Assembly: GCA_019973575.1 (NCBI GenBank)
Contig: BPUI01000001.1
Span: 1,624,342-1,688,341 of the forward strand
Direction: 5' to 3'
From: Gemmatimonadetes bacterium T265
GTDB taxonomy: Bacteria > Gemmatimonadota > Gemmatimonadetes > Gemmatimonadales > Gemmatimonadaceae
Length of the DNA: 64,000 bases
This document shows positions 45,762-53,648 of the stretch, one piece after another. Each line of letters opens with the position of its first letter. Positions within the stretch are counted from its first letter, which is position 1. The position numbers and the translations under genes are program-made. The notes under the pieces are model-generated. The model did no database searches. It saw only the letters and a program-made list of their open reading frames with translations, and was not told the DNA's origin.

Positions 45762-45923
45762 TCAGCAGCCGAGGGACGCGGCCGCGCGGCGGCCGAGGTA
45801 GAGGCCGACGCCGGTCCCGACGACGCTGAGGAGGAACGCCGCGAAGATGCCGGCGCCCTCGCCGAGGGCCCAGCCGGCGGAGCTGCCGGCGCACGCGCCG
45901 AGGGTGCCGAAGAGTTTGGTCAT
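45762..45923 (-). CDS. 53-residue glycine-zipper membrane peptide
   Basis: This short frame starts at ATG 45923 and reads MTKLFGTLGACAGSSAGWAL, then GEGAGIFAAFLLSVVGTGVG and LYLGRRAAASLGC to a TGA. It is almost entirely hydrophobic with regular small residues (GxxxG spacing), ending in a basic RR and a final Cys. Small proteins of the form M-x-K-x-F-G-T-x-x-G...G-x-Y-x-G-R-R are widespread and conserved, without known function. It is convergent with tldE and divergent from the RHH/H1-like gene. A real gene is likely because the reading frame matches this family closely. Confidence 0.7.
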   Translation of the reverse strand: MTKLFGTLGACAGSSAGWALGEGAGIFAAFLLSVVGTGVGLYLGRRAAASLGC

Positions 45924-45988
45924 CCCCCGGAGTGTCGGCCGCCCGCCGCGCGCGCCGAGCTTCGGCGTGCGTTCGGGCGCGCGGGCCG

Positions 45989-46069
45989 CGTTGGGCGGGC
46001 GCCCGGGGGCGCGTTGGGCGGGGCGCGGCCGGCCGTTGGGCGCCCCCGCGTTGGGCGCGGATGTTAGGC
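45989..46069 (+). repeat. Cluster of CGTTGGGC, relatives of the CGTTAGGC motif
   Basis: CGTTGGGC occurs at 45989, 46012, 46034 and 46049 and is followed by TGTTAGGC at 46062. Each differs from the window-wide motif by one base. The cluster lies in the divergent spacer between the 53-residue membrane peptide and the RHH/H1-like gene. Confidence 0.75.
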
Positions 46070-46111
46070 GATGGTTGCGGAATGCGCCCCATCCCCGCAG
46101 TTTCCCCCGCG

Positions 46112-46128
46112 TTAGGAATTTTTCCTAA
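46112..46128 (+). promoter_or_regulatory. Perfect dyad TTAGGAA-TTT-TTCCTAA (operator candidate)
   Basis: Two 7-bp arms are exactly complementary around TTT. The surrounding DNA is the most AT-rich spot between 45 and 48 kb. It lies 41 bp before the ATG of a ribbon-helix-helix protein, the class of regulators that binds short AT-containing dyads, so autoregulation is a natural idea. The left arm with its flank reads CGTTAGGA. Confidence 0.5.
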
Positions 46129-46169
46129 TCGTGTGGTCTAACGTGAACCCCCGCACCCGGGAGCCCGCC

Positions 46170-46562
46170 ATGCCGAGCGCCGACCGCTACTCCAAGTACC
46201 GCGCCGACCAGACCACGGTCTGGATCAGCAAGACCGCCGCCGAGTTCATGGCCCGCGAGCGGGCGGGCGGCGAGGGGACGGCCGCCGTCCTCGACCGGCT
46301 CATCGGGGAGCTGCGCCGGCACCGCCGCGCCAACCCCGCGCTCGCCCCCGAGCCCCGCCCCGCCGCCAAGGGCGCGGCCAAGTCGGCCGGGAAGTCCGCC
46401 GGCAAGACCGCGGCGAAGGGCGCCGGGAAGACGGCCGCCAAGGGCGCCGCGAAGTCGGCGGGCAAGACGGCCGCGAAGGCCGCGGCCAAGGGCGCGAGCA
46501 AGACCGCGGCAAAGGGGGCGGCGAAGGCCGGCGCCAAGCGCGCGGCGAGCCGGTCGGCCTAG
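46170..46562 (+). CDS. RHH-type DNA-binding protein with histone H1-like tail
   Basis: A 130-residue basic protein. ATG 46170 was chosen for the GGGAG in front. Residues 1-52 (TTVWISKTAAEFMARE, then AAVLDRLIGELRRHRR) follow the beta-strand/helix/helix pattern of ribbon-helix-helix (MetJ/Arc-like) DNA-binding proteins. Residues 65-130 are almost only Ala, Lys, Gly, Ser and Thr in a repeating KTAAKGAAKSAGK pattern, as in bacterial histone H1-like tails. A role in chromosome packing with sequence-specific anchoring is likely. It probably binds the dyad in front of its gene. The fold call for the N-terminal part is by pattern. Confidence 0.72.
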   Translation: MPSADRYSKYRADQTTVWISKTAAEFMARERAGGEGTAAVLDRLIGELRRHRRANPALAPEPRPAAKGAAKSAGKSAGKTAAKGAGKTAAKGAAKSAGKTAAKAAAKGASKTAAKGAAKAGAKRAASRSA

Positions 46563-46587
46563 TCCCACGGACGCCACGCCGGACGGC

Positions 46588-47106
46588 GTGACGACCGCGC
46601 CGAGCGGCCCCGGCGCCCCCACGCCCGGCGCCCCCACGCCCGGCGCCATGCCCGGCACCGCCGCGCCCGGCCTCCTGCTCGGGGTCGGGCTCGGTGGGTT
46701 CGTGGACGGCATCCTGATCCACCAGATCCTGCAGTGGCACAACATGCTCTCCGCGCGCGTCCCGCCCGTGACGATGGACGCGATGCGGACGAACATGACC
46801 GCGGACGGCTACTTTCACGCCGCGGTCTGGGCGGCGACGCTCGCCGGGGTGTGGCTGCTCTGGGCGGCGGGGCGCCGCGGCGCCGTGCCCGGCGGCCGCC
46901 GGTTCGCGGGGCAGATGCTCGCCGGGTGGGGGCTGTTCAACCTCGTCGAAGGGGTGATCGACCACCACCTGCTCCAGCTGCACCACGTGGTGGACGTGCC
47001 GGTGCACGTCCCGCTCTACGACTGGCTGTTTCTCGCGGTCGGCGGGGTGGCGTTCCTCGTGATCGGGGCGGGGGTCGCGCGGGCGGCGCGGTACGACGGG
47101 CAGTAG
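46588..47106 (+). CDS. DUF2243 membrane protein
   Basis: A 172-residue membrane protein with a GTG start. After a Pro/Gly repeat (GAPTPGAPTPGA, from a 15-bp tandem repeat) come four helices. The signature DGILIHQILQWHNMLSARVP with its histidines, and DHHLLQLHHVVDVP later, are typical of DUF2243. The many His residues within or near helices suggest metal or haem binding, unproven. It may be co-transcribed with the RHH/H1-like gene (25 bp gap). Confidence 0.88.
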   Translation: MTTAPSGPGAPTPGAPTPGAMPGTAAPGLLLGVGLGGFVDGILIHQILQWHNMLSARVPPVTMDAMRTNMTADGYFHAAVWAATLAGVWLLWAAGRRGAVPGGRRFAGQMLAGWGLFNLVEGVIDHHLLQLHHVVDVPVHVPLYDWLFLAVGGVAFLVIGAGVARAARYDGQ

Positions 47107-47455
47107 ACTCCCGACCGCCCATGTCCACGCCCGCCGTTCCTTCGCTCACCGGCGTCGGCCGGGTCGCGATCGTCGCGCGCGGGGGGGACGTCGCTGGGCG
47201 CGCCGCACCGCATCGCGCGCCGGCCCGGGATAGATCCGGCCGCCGCCCGGCGGCCTAGCTCCGGCGAGTCGGGGCACTCGGGCCCGTTACGCAGGTGACC
47301 GCGTCGCCAGGAACGCGCGGGGGAACGTCGCCGAGGTCCCGACGTACGACGTGTGGTAGTCGAACGGCATGACCCACGTCGTCGACAAGGTCCGGTGCCC
47401 GCCATGTAAGGCGGACCGCCCTTCCCCAGCCGCAACCGTCAGGAGCACCCGGTCG
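47107..47455. other. Gene-poor spacer before msrB
   Basis: 349 bp without a supportable gene. A plus-strand frame from ATG 47121 (MSTPAVPSLTGVGRVAIVAR) stops after 45 codons and turns into Arg/Pro-rich sequence; it may be the broken start of a gene. On the minus strand a 27-codon frame ([20 protein letters not shown]) ends at 47287. Neither matches a family I know. An AGGAG at 47441-47445 belongs to msrB. Confidence 0.4.
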
Positions 47456-48061
47456 ATGCGATGTTCATTCCTTTCCCGCGCCCCGCGCGCACTCGCGGCA
47501 GGTCTCGCCGTCGCGTCGGCCGGCGTCGCCCACGCCCAGCCGGCCGGCCGCGAGCCGGCGCCCGCCGCGCACGCGCGCGTCGCGTCCGCACCGAAGTCGT
47601 CCGCGAAGGCGTACGCCAAGCCGGACACGGCCGCGCTCCGCCGCCGCCTCACGCCGCTGCAGTACGCGGTGACCCAGGAGAGCGAGACGGAGGCGCCCTT
47701 CCACAACGAGTACTGGGACAACCACCGCGCCGGCATCTACGTCGACGTCGTGAGCGGGGAGCCGCTGTTCAGCTCTCGCGACAAGTTCGAGTCGGGCACG
47801 GGGTGGCCGAGTTTCACGCGCCCCCTCGAGCCGGCCAACGTGCGCCGCGCGACCGACAACACCCTCGGCATGACGCGCACCGAGGTCCGGTCGGCGCACG
47901 CCGACTCGCACCTCGGCCACGTCTTCGACGACGGCCCCGCGCCGACGGGGCTGCGCTACTGCATGAACTCCGCGGCGATGCGCTTCGTCCCCGCCGACCG
48001 GCTGCGGGCGGACGGGTATGGGCAGTACGCGAAGCTGTTCGAGCCGAACGCGGGGCGCTGA
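47456..48061 (+). CDS. msrB: Exported methionine-R-sulfoxide reductase B
   Basis: A 201-residue enzyme that reduces methionine-R-sulfoxide in proteins. ATG 47456 follows AGGAG and gives a signal peptide ([20 protein letters not shown], cleavage near AHAQ), so the enzyme works outside the cytoplasm. The core [39 protein letters not shown] and [13 protein letters not shown] contain the catalytic Cys in RYCMNS. The two CxxC zinc sites of many MsrB are missing, as in the zinc-free class. A complete single-domain MsrB of normal length. Confidence 0.93.
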   Translation: MRCSFLSRAPRALAAGLAVASAGVAHAQPAGREPAPAAHARVASAPKSSAKAYAKPDTAALRRRLTPLQYAVTQESETEAPFHNEYWDNHRAGIYVDVVSGEPLFSSRDKFESGTGWPSFTRPLEPANVRRATDNTLGMTRTEVRSAHADSHLGHVFDDGPAPTGLRYCMNSAAMRFVPADRLRADGYGQYAKLFEPNAGR

Positions 48062-48244
48062 GCGCTGGCGCCTGGGCGCGGCACGGTGAGCGCCGCGCCG
48101 ACGGTCGCTCGCGCGCCGTTGCCGCGCCCGTTCGTCGCCGGGGGCGGCGTCGGTGACCGGCCGGCCTCGGCCGCCACGGCGCGACGGCGCCGCGCACCAG
48201 CCCGTCCCGCGGGCTCCGGAACGCGTAGACGCCGCCCGCGCTGC

Positions 48245-48276
48245 GGGCCGGCTCGATCGGGTGATCGAGCCGGCCC
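48245..48276. terminator. Perfect 14-bp hairpin between convergent genes
   Basis: GGGCCGGCTCGATC, loop GGGT, then the exact complement GATCGAGCCGGCCC. It lies between msrB (plus) and the Gfo/Idh gene (minus), which converge here, and could stop transcription from both sides. No T-run. Confidence 0.55.
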
Positions 48277-48314
48277 GTGTCTCGCCTCGTGAGTTCGGGG
48301 CGAGCTAACGCGTC

Positions 48315-49967
48315 CTACACCGCCCACCCCGCGCGCGCCTCGCGCTGCAGCCACTGGTTGGCCTCGGGCGCGTTGGTGATCTGCATGTGCTCGCCGTCGT
48401 AGTGGATCGGCCGCCCCTGCCCGGCGCGCAGGGCGACGAAGCCTAACAGCATCGTCTCGGTGAGCGGCCCCGCGTAGTCGAACGGGCAGATCGCCTGGCG
48501 CTTCTCGCGGATCGCGTTCACCCAGTTCATCTCGTGCGAGACCACGGGCGCGGCGCCGCTCGCGCTCGCGCGCGCCCCGGGGGGCGAGGCCGGCGCCGCG
48601 GCGACACCGGCGGCCTGCGCGCGCTGCCGCGCCTCCTTCTCGGCGCGCTCGCGCTCCAGCTCCGCCACGTACTCGGGCGCGACGCTCTGGAAGAGCGACT
48701 CGGGGTAGATGCGCGGGTTGCTGCCGTACGTCTCGTGCATGAGGACGCCGCGCTCGCCGACGATCAGCACGCCGCCCCCACGGTCGAGCACGATGTCCTC
48801 GGGGAGCTGCGCCGGGCGCGCCGGCATGAGCCCGCCGTCGTACCAGGTGAGCCGAACGGGCGGCTGGCTCCCCCGGGCCGGGAAGTCGTAGTGCACGACC
48901 ATGCTCTGCGGGTACGACGCCGGGTGCAGCTGGTCGCCCCCCCACGGCGTGCTCGTCGCCTCGATCGTCGTGGGGTAGGTGAGGCCGAGCGCCCAGTACG
49001 GGTGGTCGATGAGGTGGGCCGCCATGTCGCCGAGCGCGCCCGCGCCGAAGTTGGTCCACCCGCGCCAGTTGAACGGGTGGTAGATCGGGTGGTACGGGAT
49101 CATCGGCGCCGGACCGCAGTAGAGGTCCCAGTCGAGCGAGGCCGGCGGCGTGCGCGGCGCGCCGGCGGCCAGCGCGGCGGCCAGGTCGTCGCTGATCGTG
49201 CGCGACGTGTAGCCGTTGCCCGTCCACCCGACCGGCCGCGTGGGCGCCGTGCCGGCGGCCGGCCCGCCGACGCCCGCGGTCGCGACCGCCGGCTCGGCGG
49301 GGTAGGGGATGCCCTGCGGCCAGATCGGGCGGTTGGTCCACGCGTGCACCTCGCGCACCGGGCCGATCGCGCCCGAGCGCACCCACTGATTGATGAGCTG
49401 GGCGCCGCGGCTCGAGTGGCCCTGGTTGCCCATCTGCGTGACCACGCCGGTGCGCCGCGCGGTCTCGCGCAGCATGCGCGCCTCCTGCACGGTGTAGGTG
49501 AGCGGCTTCTGCACGTAGACGTGCTTGCCCAGGTCCATCGCCGCCTTGGCCGCGACGGCGTGGATGTGGTCGGGGCAGGCGACGACGACCGCGTCCGCCT
49601 TCCGCTCGCGCTCCAGCATGCGGCGGAAGTCGGCGTAGCGCGTCGCGGCCGCGTACTGCGCGACCATGCGCGCGCCGTCGGGGTTGGCGACGCCCGTCCG
49701 CGGGTCGGGCGTAGCGCGCGCCCTGGCCGCGCGGTCGGCGTAGGCCTGGTCGACGTCGGCGATCGCGACGATGCGCTGCCCGCCCTGCACGAGGGCGAAC
49801 GCGTTGCTCGCCGCCATCCCGCCCCCGCCGACCATCAGGATGTTCAGTTGGTCGCTCGGCGCGACGTAGCCCGGGCCGCCTAATACGTGGCGGGGGACGA
49901 TCATCACGCCGGCGCCGAACGCGGCGGCCTGGGAGAGAAACGTGCGGCGGGTGGTGGGGGCGGTCAT
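48315..49967 (-). CDS. Tat-exported Gfo/Idh/MocA oxidoreductase
   Basis: A 550-residue NAD(P)-dependent sugar oxidoreductase-like protein. [20 protein letters not shown] is a twin-arginine signal. The nucleotide loop is [15 protein letters not shown]; the catalytic Lys is in [27 protein letters not shown] holds the active-site His. Exported Gfo/Idh proteins of this subgroup keep their cofactor tightly bound and act on sugars in the periplasm. An Ala/Glu-rich insertion lies near residues 435-470. It is the last gene of the minus-strand keto-sugar unit, behind a REP element. Two rare TTA codons occur, both in Leu-Gly pairs. Confidence 0.92.
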   Translation of the reverse strand: MTAPTTRRTFLSQAAAFGAGVMIVPRHVLGGPGYVAPSDQLNILMVGGGGMAASNAFALVQGGQRIVAIADVDQAYADRAARARATPDPRTGVANPDGARMVAQYAAATRYADFRRMLERERKADAVVVACPDHIHAVAAKAAMDLGKHVYVQKPLTYTVQEARMLRETARRTGVVTQMGNQGHSSRGAQLINQWVRSGAIGPVREVHAWTNRPIWPQGIPYPAEPAVATAGVGGPAAGTAPTRPVGWTGNGYTSRTISDDLAAALAAGAPRTPPASLDWDLYCGPAPMIPYHPIYHPFNWRGWTNFGAGALGDMAAHLIDHPYWALGLTYPTTIEATSTPWGGDQLHPASYPQSMVVHYDFPARGSQPPVRLTWYDGGLMPARPAQLPEDIVLDRGGGVLIVGERGVLMHETYGSNPRIYPESLFQSVAPEYVAELERERAEKEARQRAQAAGVAAAPASPPGARASASGAAPVVSHEMNWVNAIREKRQAICPFDYAGPLTETMLLGFVALRAGQGRPIHYDGEHMQITNAPEANQWLQREARAGWAV

Positions 49968-50000
49968 GGGCGTGTAGGAAGCTGGTAAATGAGTGCTGGC

Positions 50001-50110
50001 GTCCCGAGCGCAGCGAGGGACCTAACGTCCGGGGTGACGGGGCCGAGCGTGGTGCGCCTTGGACGTCCCGTCACCAAGGTGAGTAGGCCCCTCCCTGCGC
50101 TCGGGACGAC
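50001..50110. repeat. REP-like palindrome, copy 4
   Basis: Arms GTCCCGAGCGCAGCGAGGGA (50001-50020) and, inverted, CCCTGCGCTCGGGAC (ending about 50107) are diverged relatives of the other REP copies. ACCTAACG, one base off the octamer motif, lies at the inner edge of the left arm. Located between the Gfo/Idh gene and the small dehydrogenase subunit gene. Confidence 0.75.
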
Positions 50111-50133
50111 AGGCGTACGACGTCGCGCTTTCG

Positions 50134-50895
50134 TCAGACGCGCACCTTCCCGCTTGCCGGCGTCACGCGCGTCGCCATCAATTCGTACCCGACGCCGAGC
50201 TTCGCCACGGCCTCGGGCGGGCACCCGTCCCACGAGGGCCGGGCCACGTTGCCCTGGTACTGCAGGTCCTTCCACCCCACCTGGCTCGAAAAGAACCCCG
50301 ACGCCGTGAAGTCGCGGAAGGTGTTGAAGAACGCCACGCCGCGGCGCATCTCGGGGCGCGCGCGCTTGGGATAGGCGATGTCGTCGAGGATCGCGCGCCG
50401 CTGCGCGTCCGTCGCCCGCGCGAACGACACGCCCCAGCGCCGCCCGCTCTCGGCGTTGAGCCAGCCGAGCCCGCCGCGCACCGCGAGCCGGAAGTGCGGC
50501 TCGGTGTCGGGGTGGGCGAGGAACTGGTCCATCCACGCCGGCACCCCGGCCTCGGTCGCACTCCCCGAGCGCTCGTCGCGCGGGATGACGTAGTCGACGA
50601 GCACGTTCACGGTCTCGCGCTCGCGCGGCGTGAAGAACGGTGTCGCCAGCCCGGGGACGACCTCCTCGCGCTCGAACGCGTCCGCGACGAGGCCGGGCCG
50701 GGTGGACGGCGGCCCGGCCGCGGTCGCGGCGCCCCCGTGGGCGTGGGACGCGGCCGGCGGGGCCTCGGGCGTACACGCCGCGGCGGCCACGCCGCCGGCC
50801 GCGAGCCCCAGCACGCGCAGCGCGTCGCGGCGGGAGACCCCGCGCGGCTGCGGCTCCGCCTGCTGCCGCGGCGTCTGTGATTCCTGGTCGCTCAT
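50134..50895 (-). CDS. Gluconate 2-dehydrogenase subunit 3-family protein, Tat lipoprotein
   Basis: A 253-residue small subunit. VSRRDALRVLGLAAGGVAAA followed by AC is both a twin-arginine signal and a lipobox, so it should be exported folded and lipid-anchored. The mature part has LVDYVIPRDERSGSATEAGV, PAWMDQFLAHP and FFNTFRDFTASGFFSSQVGW, which define the family. The ATG overlaps the stop of the GMC gene by 4 bp. In known enzymes this subunit escorts the FAD-containing large subunit through the Tat system. Confidence 0.93.
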   Translation of the reverse strand: MSDQESQTPRQQAEPQPRGVSRRDALRVLGLAAGGVAAAACTPEAPPAASHAHGGAATAAGPPSTRPGLVADAFEREEVVPGLATPFFTPRERETVNVLVDYVIPRDERSGSATEAGVPAWMDQFLAHPDTEPHFRLAVRGGLGWLNAESGRRWGVSFARATDAQRRAILDDIAYPKRARPEMRRGVAFFNTFRDFTASGFFSSQVGWKDLQYQGNVARPSWDGCPPEAVAKLGVGYELMATRVTPASGKVRV

Positions 50896-52577
50896 ACCGT
50901 CCCCTGCTTGCGCAGCTCGGTGATGTGGTCCGCCGTGCGCCACGCGAGCGCGAGGATCGTCCACGTCGGGTTCTTGTCTGCCTGCGACACGAACGGCGCG
51001 CCGTCGGTGACGAACAGGTTCTTCACGTCGTGCGCCTGGCAGTTGGCGTTGAGCACCGACGTCCGCCGGTCCTTCCCCATGCGCGCCCCGCCGGTCTCGT
51101 GGATGATGTGGCCGCCCGGGGCGATCCCGTAGCCCTTCTCCTTGGTCGGCATCGGCGAGAGCGGCGTGCCACCCATCTCGTGGATGAGCGAGCGGAAGGT
51201 CTCCTGCATGTGCTTGACCTGCAGGATCTCGTGGTCCGAAAACTTCCAATGGAAGCGGAGCACCGGGATCCCCCAGCGGTCGACGACCTCGGGGTCGATC
51301 TCCGCGTAGGAGTGGCTGTTGGGGATCATCTCGCCCCGGCCCGAGAAGCCGACCACGGCCCCGTACTGCCGCCGGTACTCCTGCTTGAGCGCCGCGCCGT
51401 AGCCGCCCTCGACCCCGGGCCGCGTCTGGATGCCGCCGCCGAAGCCGTACCCCGGCTCGCCGAGCCCGCCCCACACCTCGATGTGGTAGCCGCGGGGGAA
51501 GTCGAGCTTCCGGTTGTCGGCCCACCACGGCATGTAGACGTGCATCCCGCCCACGCCGTCCTCGTTGTGCGGCACGTGGTCGAGGAGCGCCGGGATGTGC
51601 CCCGCCACGTCGGTGCCGGTGGTGTCGGTGATGTACTTCCCGGCGGTCCCGCTCGAGTTGGCGAGCCCCTCGGGGAAGAGCGTCGAGCGCGAGTTGAGCA
51701 GCAGCCGCGCGCTCTCGAGCGCGCTCGCCGCGAGCACGACCACGCGCGCCCGCACGTGCTGGTCGCTCCCGTCGCGCTTGTCGACGTAGCTCACCCCCGT
51801 GGCGAGGCCGTCCTGGCCGACGGTGACCTCGCGCGCCATCGCGTTGGTGACGAGCGTCAGCTTCCCCGTCTTGAGCGCCGGCGCGATGAGCACGCCCGGG
51901 CTCGAGAAGTTGGCGTTCACCCCGCAGCCGCGGCCGCACTGCCCGCAGAAGTGGCACCCCGCGCGGCCGTTGATCGGCTTGGTGAGGATCGAGAGCCGCG
52001 ACGGGATGCACGTCACGCGCAGCCGGTCCGCCGCCTTCTTCACCAGCAGCTCGTAGCAGCGCGGCTTGGGCGCGGGGAGGAAGTCGCCGTCGGGGTGGTT
52101 GCGGAGCCCCTCCTTGGAGCCGAACACGCCGATCAGCCGGTCGACGCGGTCGTAGTACGGCGCCATGTCGTCGTACGAGATCGGCCAGTCGTCGCCGAGT
52201 CCGTCTTTACTCTTCTGCTTGAAGTCGTCGGGGCCGAAGCGGAGCGAGATGCGCCCCCAGTGGTTGGTGCGGCCGCCTAACATGCGCGCGCGCCACCAGT
52301 GGAAGTAGTTCCCCGGGGCGAAGGTGTACGGCTCGCCCTCGATGTCCCACCCGCCGATGCAGCCGTCGTGCTCGCCGAACGGCTTGCGCGGGGAGCCCGC
52401 GCCGCGGCGTACGGTGGCGTAGCTCGGCGTGAGCATGTCGGAGTCCCGGGTGCTGTACCACTCGGGGCCGGCCTCGAGCATCACCACGTTCGCGCCGGCC
52501 TGGGTCAGGACGTAGGCAGCCATTCCGCCGCCGGCGCCGGAGCCGATGATGCAGACGTCGTAGGGAGAGTCAGGCAC
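50892..52577 (-). CDS. GMC-family FAD oxidoreductase (glycoside 3-dehydrogenase-type)
   Basis: A 561-residue flavoprotein. The start is set at GTG 52577 (VPDSPYDVCIIGSGAGGG), because the longer frame would translate the palindromic repeat array as about 84 extra residues. FAD loop: IIGSGAGGGMAAYVL. The segment CHFCGQCGRGCGVNANF is a cysteine cluster like the iron-sulphur site of FAD-dependent glucose/glycoside dehydrogenases. ILALAWRTADHITELRK is the C-terminal GMC motif with active-site His nearby (GGHIIHETGGARMG). No signal of its own; export would depend on the small subunit. Oxidation of sugar C3 (or C2) is the likely reaction. Confidence 0.92.
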   Translation of the reverse strand: MPDSPYDVCIIGSGAGGGMAAYVLTQAGANVVMLEAGPEWYSTRDSDMLTPSYATVRRGAGSPRKPFGEHDGCIGGWDIEGEPYTFAPGNYFHWWRARMLGGRTNHWGRISLRFGPDDFKQKSKDGLGDDWPISYDDMAPYYDRVDRLIGVFGSKEGLRNHPDGDFLPAPKPRCYELLVKKAADRLRVTCIPSRLSILTKPINGRAGCHFCGQCGRGCGVNANFSSPGVLIAPALKTGKLTLVTNAMAREVTVGQDGLATGVSYVDKRDGSDQHVRARVVVLAASALESARLLLNSRSTLFPEGLANSSGTAGKYITDTTGTDVAGHIPALLDHVPHNEDGVGGMHVYMPWWADNRKLDFPRGYHIEVWGGLGEPGYGFGGGIQTRPGVEGGYGAALKQEYRRQYGAVVGFSGRGEMIPNSHSYAEIDPEVVDRWGIPVLRFHWKFSDHEILQVKHMQETFRSLIHEMGGTPLSPMPTKEKGYGIAPGGHIIHETGGARMGKDRRTSVLNANCQAHDVKNLFVTDGAPFVSQADKNPTWTILALAWRTADHITELRKQGTV

Positions 52578-52631
52578 GGGGGGCGGGGTGGAGAGAGCGA
52601 CCGCACGACGGGTGGGGCGCTGTGAGTACGG

Positions 52632-52817
52632 CGGGGGGGACGGCGCTGTTGATGACGCGCTGTTGGGCGACTGCTGTTGATGCGACGCTGTTGGTGCGGC
52701 GCAGTTGATACCGCGGGTAGAGCCGGCCCCGGGCAGCGCCGTTCCAACAGCACCCCGCCAACAGCGCCGCATCAACAGCAGTCGCCCAACAGCGCCGTTC
52801 CAACGGCGCCGTCCCCC
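52632..52817. repeat. Palindromic array A of 14-bp CAACAGCGCC units
   Basis: The right arm has CAACAG at 52745, 52759, 52773 and 52787 and CAACGG at 52801, exactly 14 bp apart. The left arm has the complement CTGTTG at 52646, 52660, 52674 and 52688 and CAGTTG at 52702, also 14 bp apart. Outer ends GGGGGGACGGCG and GCGCCGTCCCCC pair, and the centre holds GCCGGCC. The whole is a large imperfect palindrome of about 186 bp between the DUF1080 gene and the GMC gene. Confidence 0.85.
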
Positions 52818-52856
52818 GCGTCCCACCACCGGCGCCCCACCGACCTCCTCGTCCGG

Positions 52857-53648
52857 TCACTGCGCCCCTCGCTCGTCCAGCCGCCGGATCCGGATGTTGC
52901 GGAACGTCACCACGTCCCCGTGGTCCTGCAGCGCGATGAACCCCGTACGCTCGGTGGCGAAGTCCGGGTACACGTGGAACTTGCTCGCGGCGATGAGCTG
53001 CCGCCCGCGCGGGCTCGCGAAATCGAGGTCCGCCGTGAGGCGGCCGTTCACGTACGTCTGCACGTGCATGCCGCGCATCACGATCCGCGCGCGGTTGAAC
53101 TCGCCGACGGGCCGCGTTACGCCCGGGGGCGGCGCGATCAGATCGTAGAGCGCGCCCGCCCGGTGCGACGGCAGCTTGCCGTCGGCGTGCCGCGCGTCGT
53201 CGAGCACCTGCATCTCCGGCCCGGTCTGCCAGGTCGTCGGGGCCGTTTCGGCGACGCGGTAGATGAGCCCGCTGTTCCCCCCGGGCGAGATCTTCCACTC
53301 GTACTCGAGCTCGAAATCGCCGTACTGGTCGCGCGTGATCAGGTCGCCGTGCGCGGCGCTGTCGCCGCCGGTGCCCAGGGTGAGCACCCCGTTTTCGACG
53401 TGCCAGTTGGTCGGGACGTCGTTCCGCCGGTAGCCGCGCCAGTGCGCGGCGAGCGAGGCCGGCGTGCCGTCGAAGAGCACGGTCCACGCGCCGTCACGCG
53501 CTGCCCAACCGGCGGCCCCGTGGGCCGCCGGTTGGGCCGTCGTTTGAGCGGTCGTTTGGGCGGCGAGCGATGCGGGGGCGAGGGCGCCGACGACGGCGGC
53601 GCCGACGAGCGTGGCGCCCGCGAGGGCGAGGGTCAGACGCGGTGTCAT
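52857..53648 (-). CDS. DUF1080 (3-keto-disaccharide hydrolase-type) protein, copy 1
   Basis: A 263-residue exported protein with signal peptide MTPRLTLALAGATLVGAAVV (cleavage at SLAAQ) and a short TAQTTAQ repeat after it. The concanavalin-like DUF1080 domain has WTVLFDGTPASLAAHWRGY, LITRDQYGDFELEYEWKISP, GGNSGLIYR and GFIALQDHGDVVTFRNIRIR. DUF1080 proteins include 3-keto-disaccharide hydrolases that split oxidised glycosides. Its ATG overlaps the stop of the upstream methyltransferase by 4 bp. A second copy is at 61833-62663. Confidence 0.93.
   Translation of the reverse strand: MTPRLTLALAGATLVGAAVVGALAPASLAAQTTAQTTAQPAAHGAAGWAARDGAWTVLFDGTPASLAAHWRGYRRNDVPTNWHVENGVLTLGTGGDSAAHGDLITRDQYGDFELEYEWKISPGGNSGLIYRVAETAPTTWQTGPEMQVLDDARHADGKLPSHRAGALYDLIAPPPGVTRPVGEFNRARIVMRGMHVQTYVNGRLTADLDFASPRGRQLIAASKFHVYPDFATERTGFIALQDHGDVVTFRNIRIRRLDERGAQ

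Noticed and set aside
45989-46069. Origin-like DnaA box cluster
   Set aside because: CGTTGGGC repeats do not match TTATNCACA, and there is no dnaA, dnaN or AT-rich unwinding region nearby.
47121-47258. 45-codon plus-strand frame MSTPAVPSLTG
   Set aside because: It has a plausible start but no recognisable domain and ends in arginine-rich sequence; kept only as a note on the spacer.
52632-52817. CRISPR array
   Set aside because: Units are 14 bp in step with no unique 30-bp spacers, arms are inverted to each other, and there are no cas genes.
52578-52829. 84-residue N-terminal extension of the GMC protein
   Set aside because: It is translation of palindromic array A; the natural FAD-domain start is the GTG at 52577.
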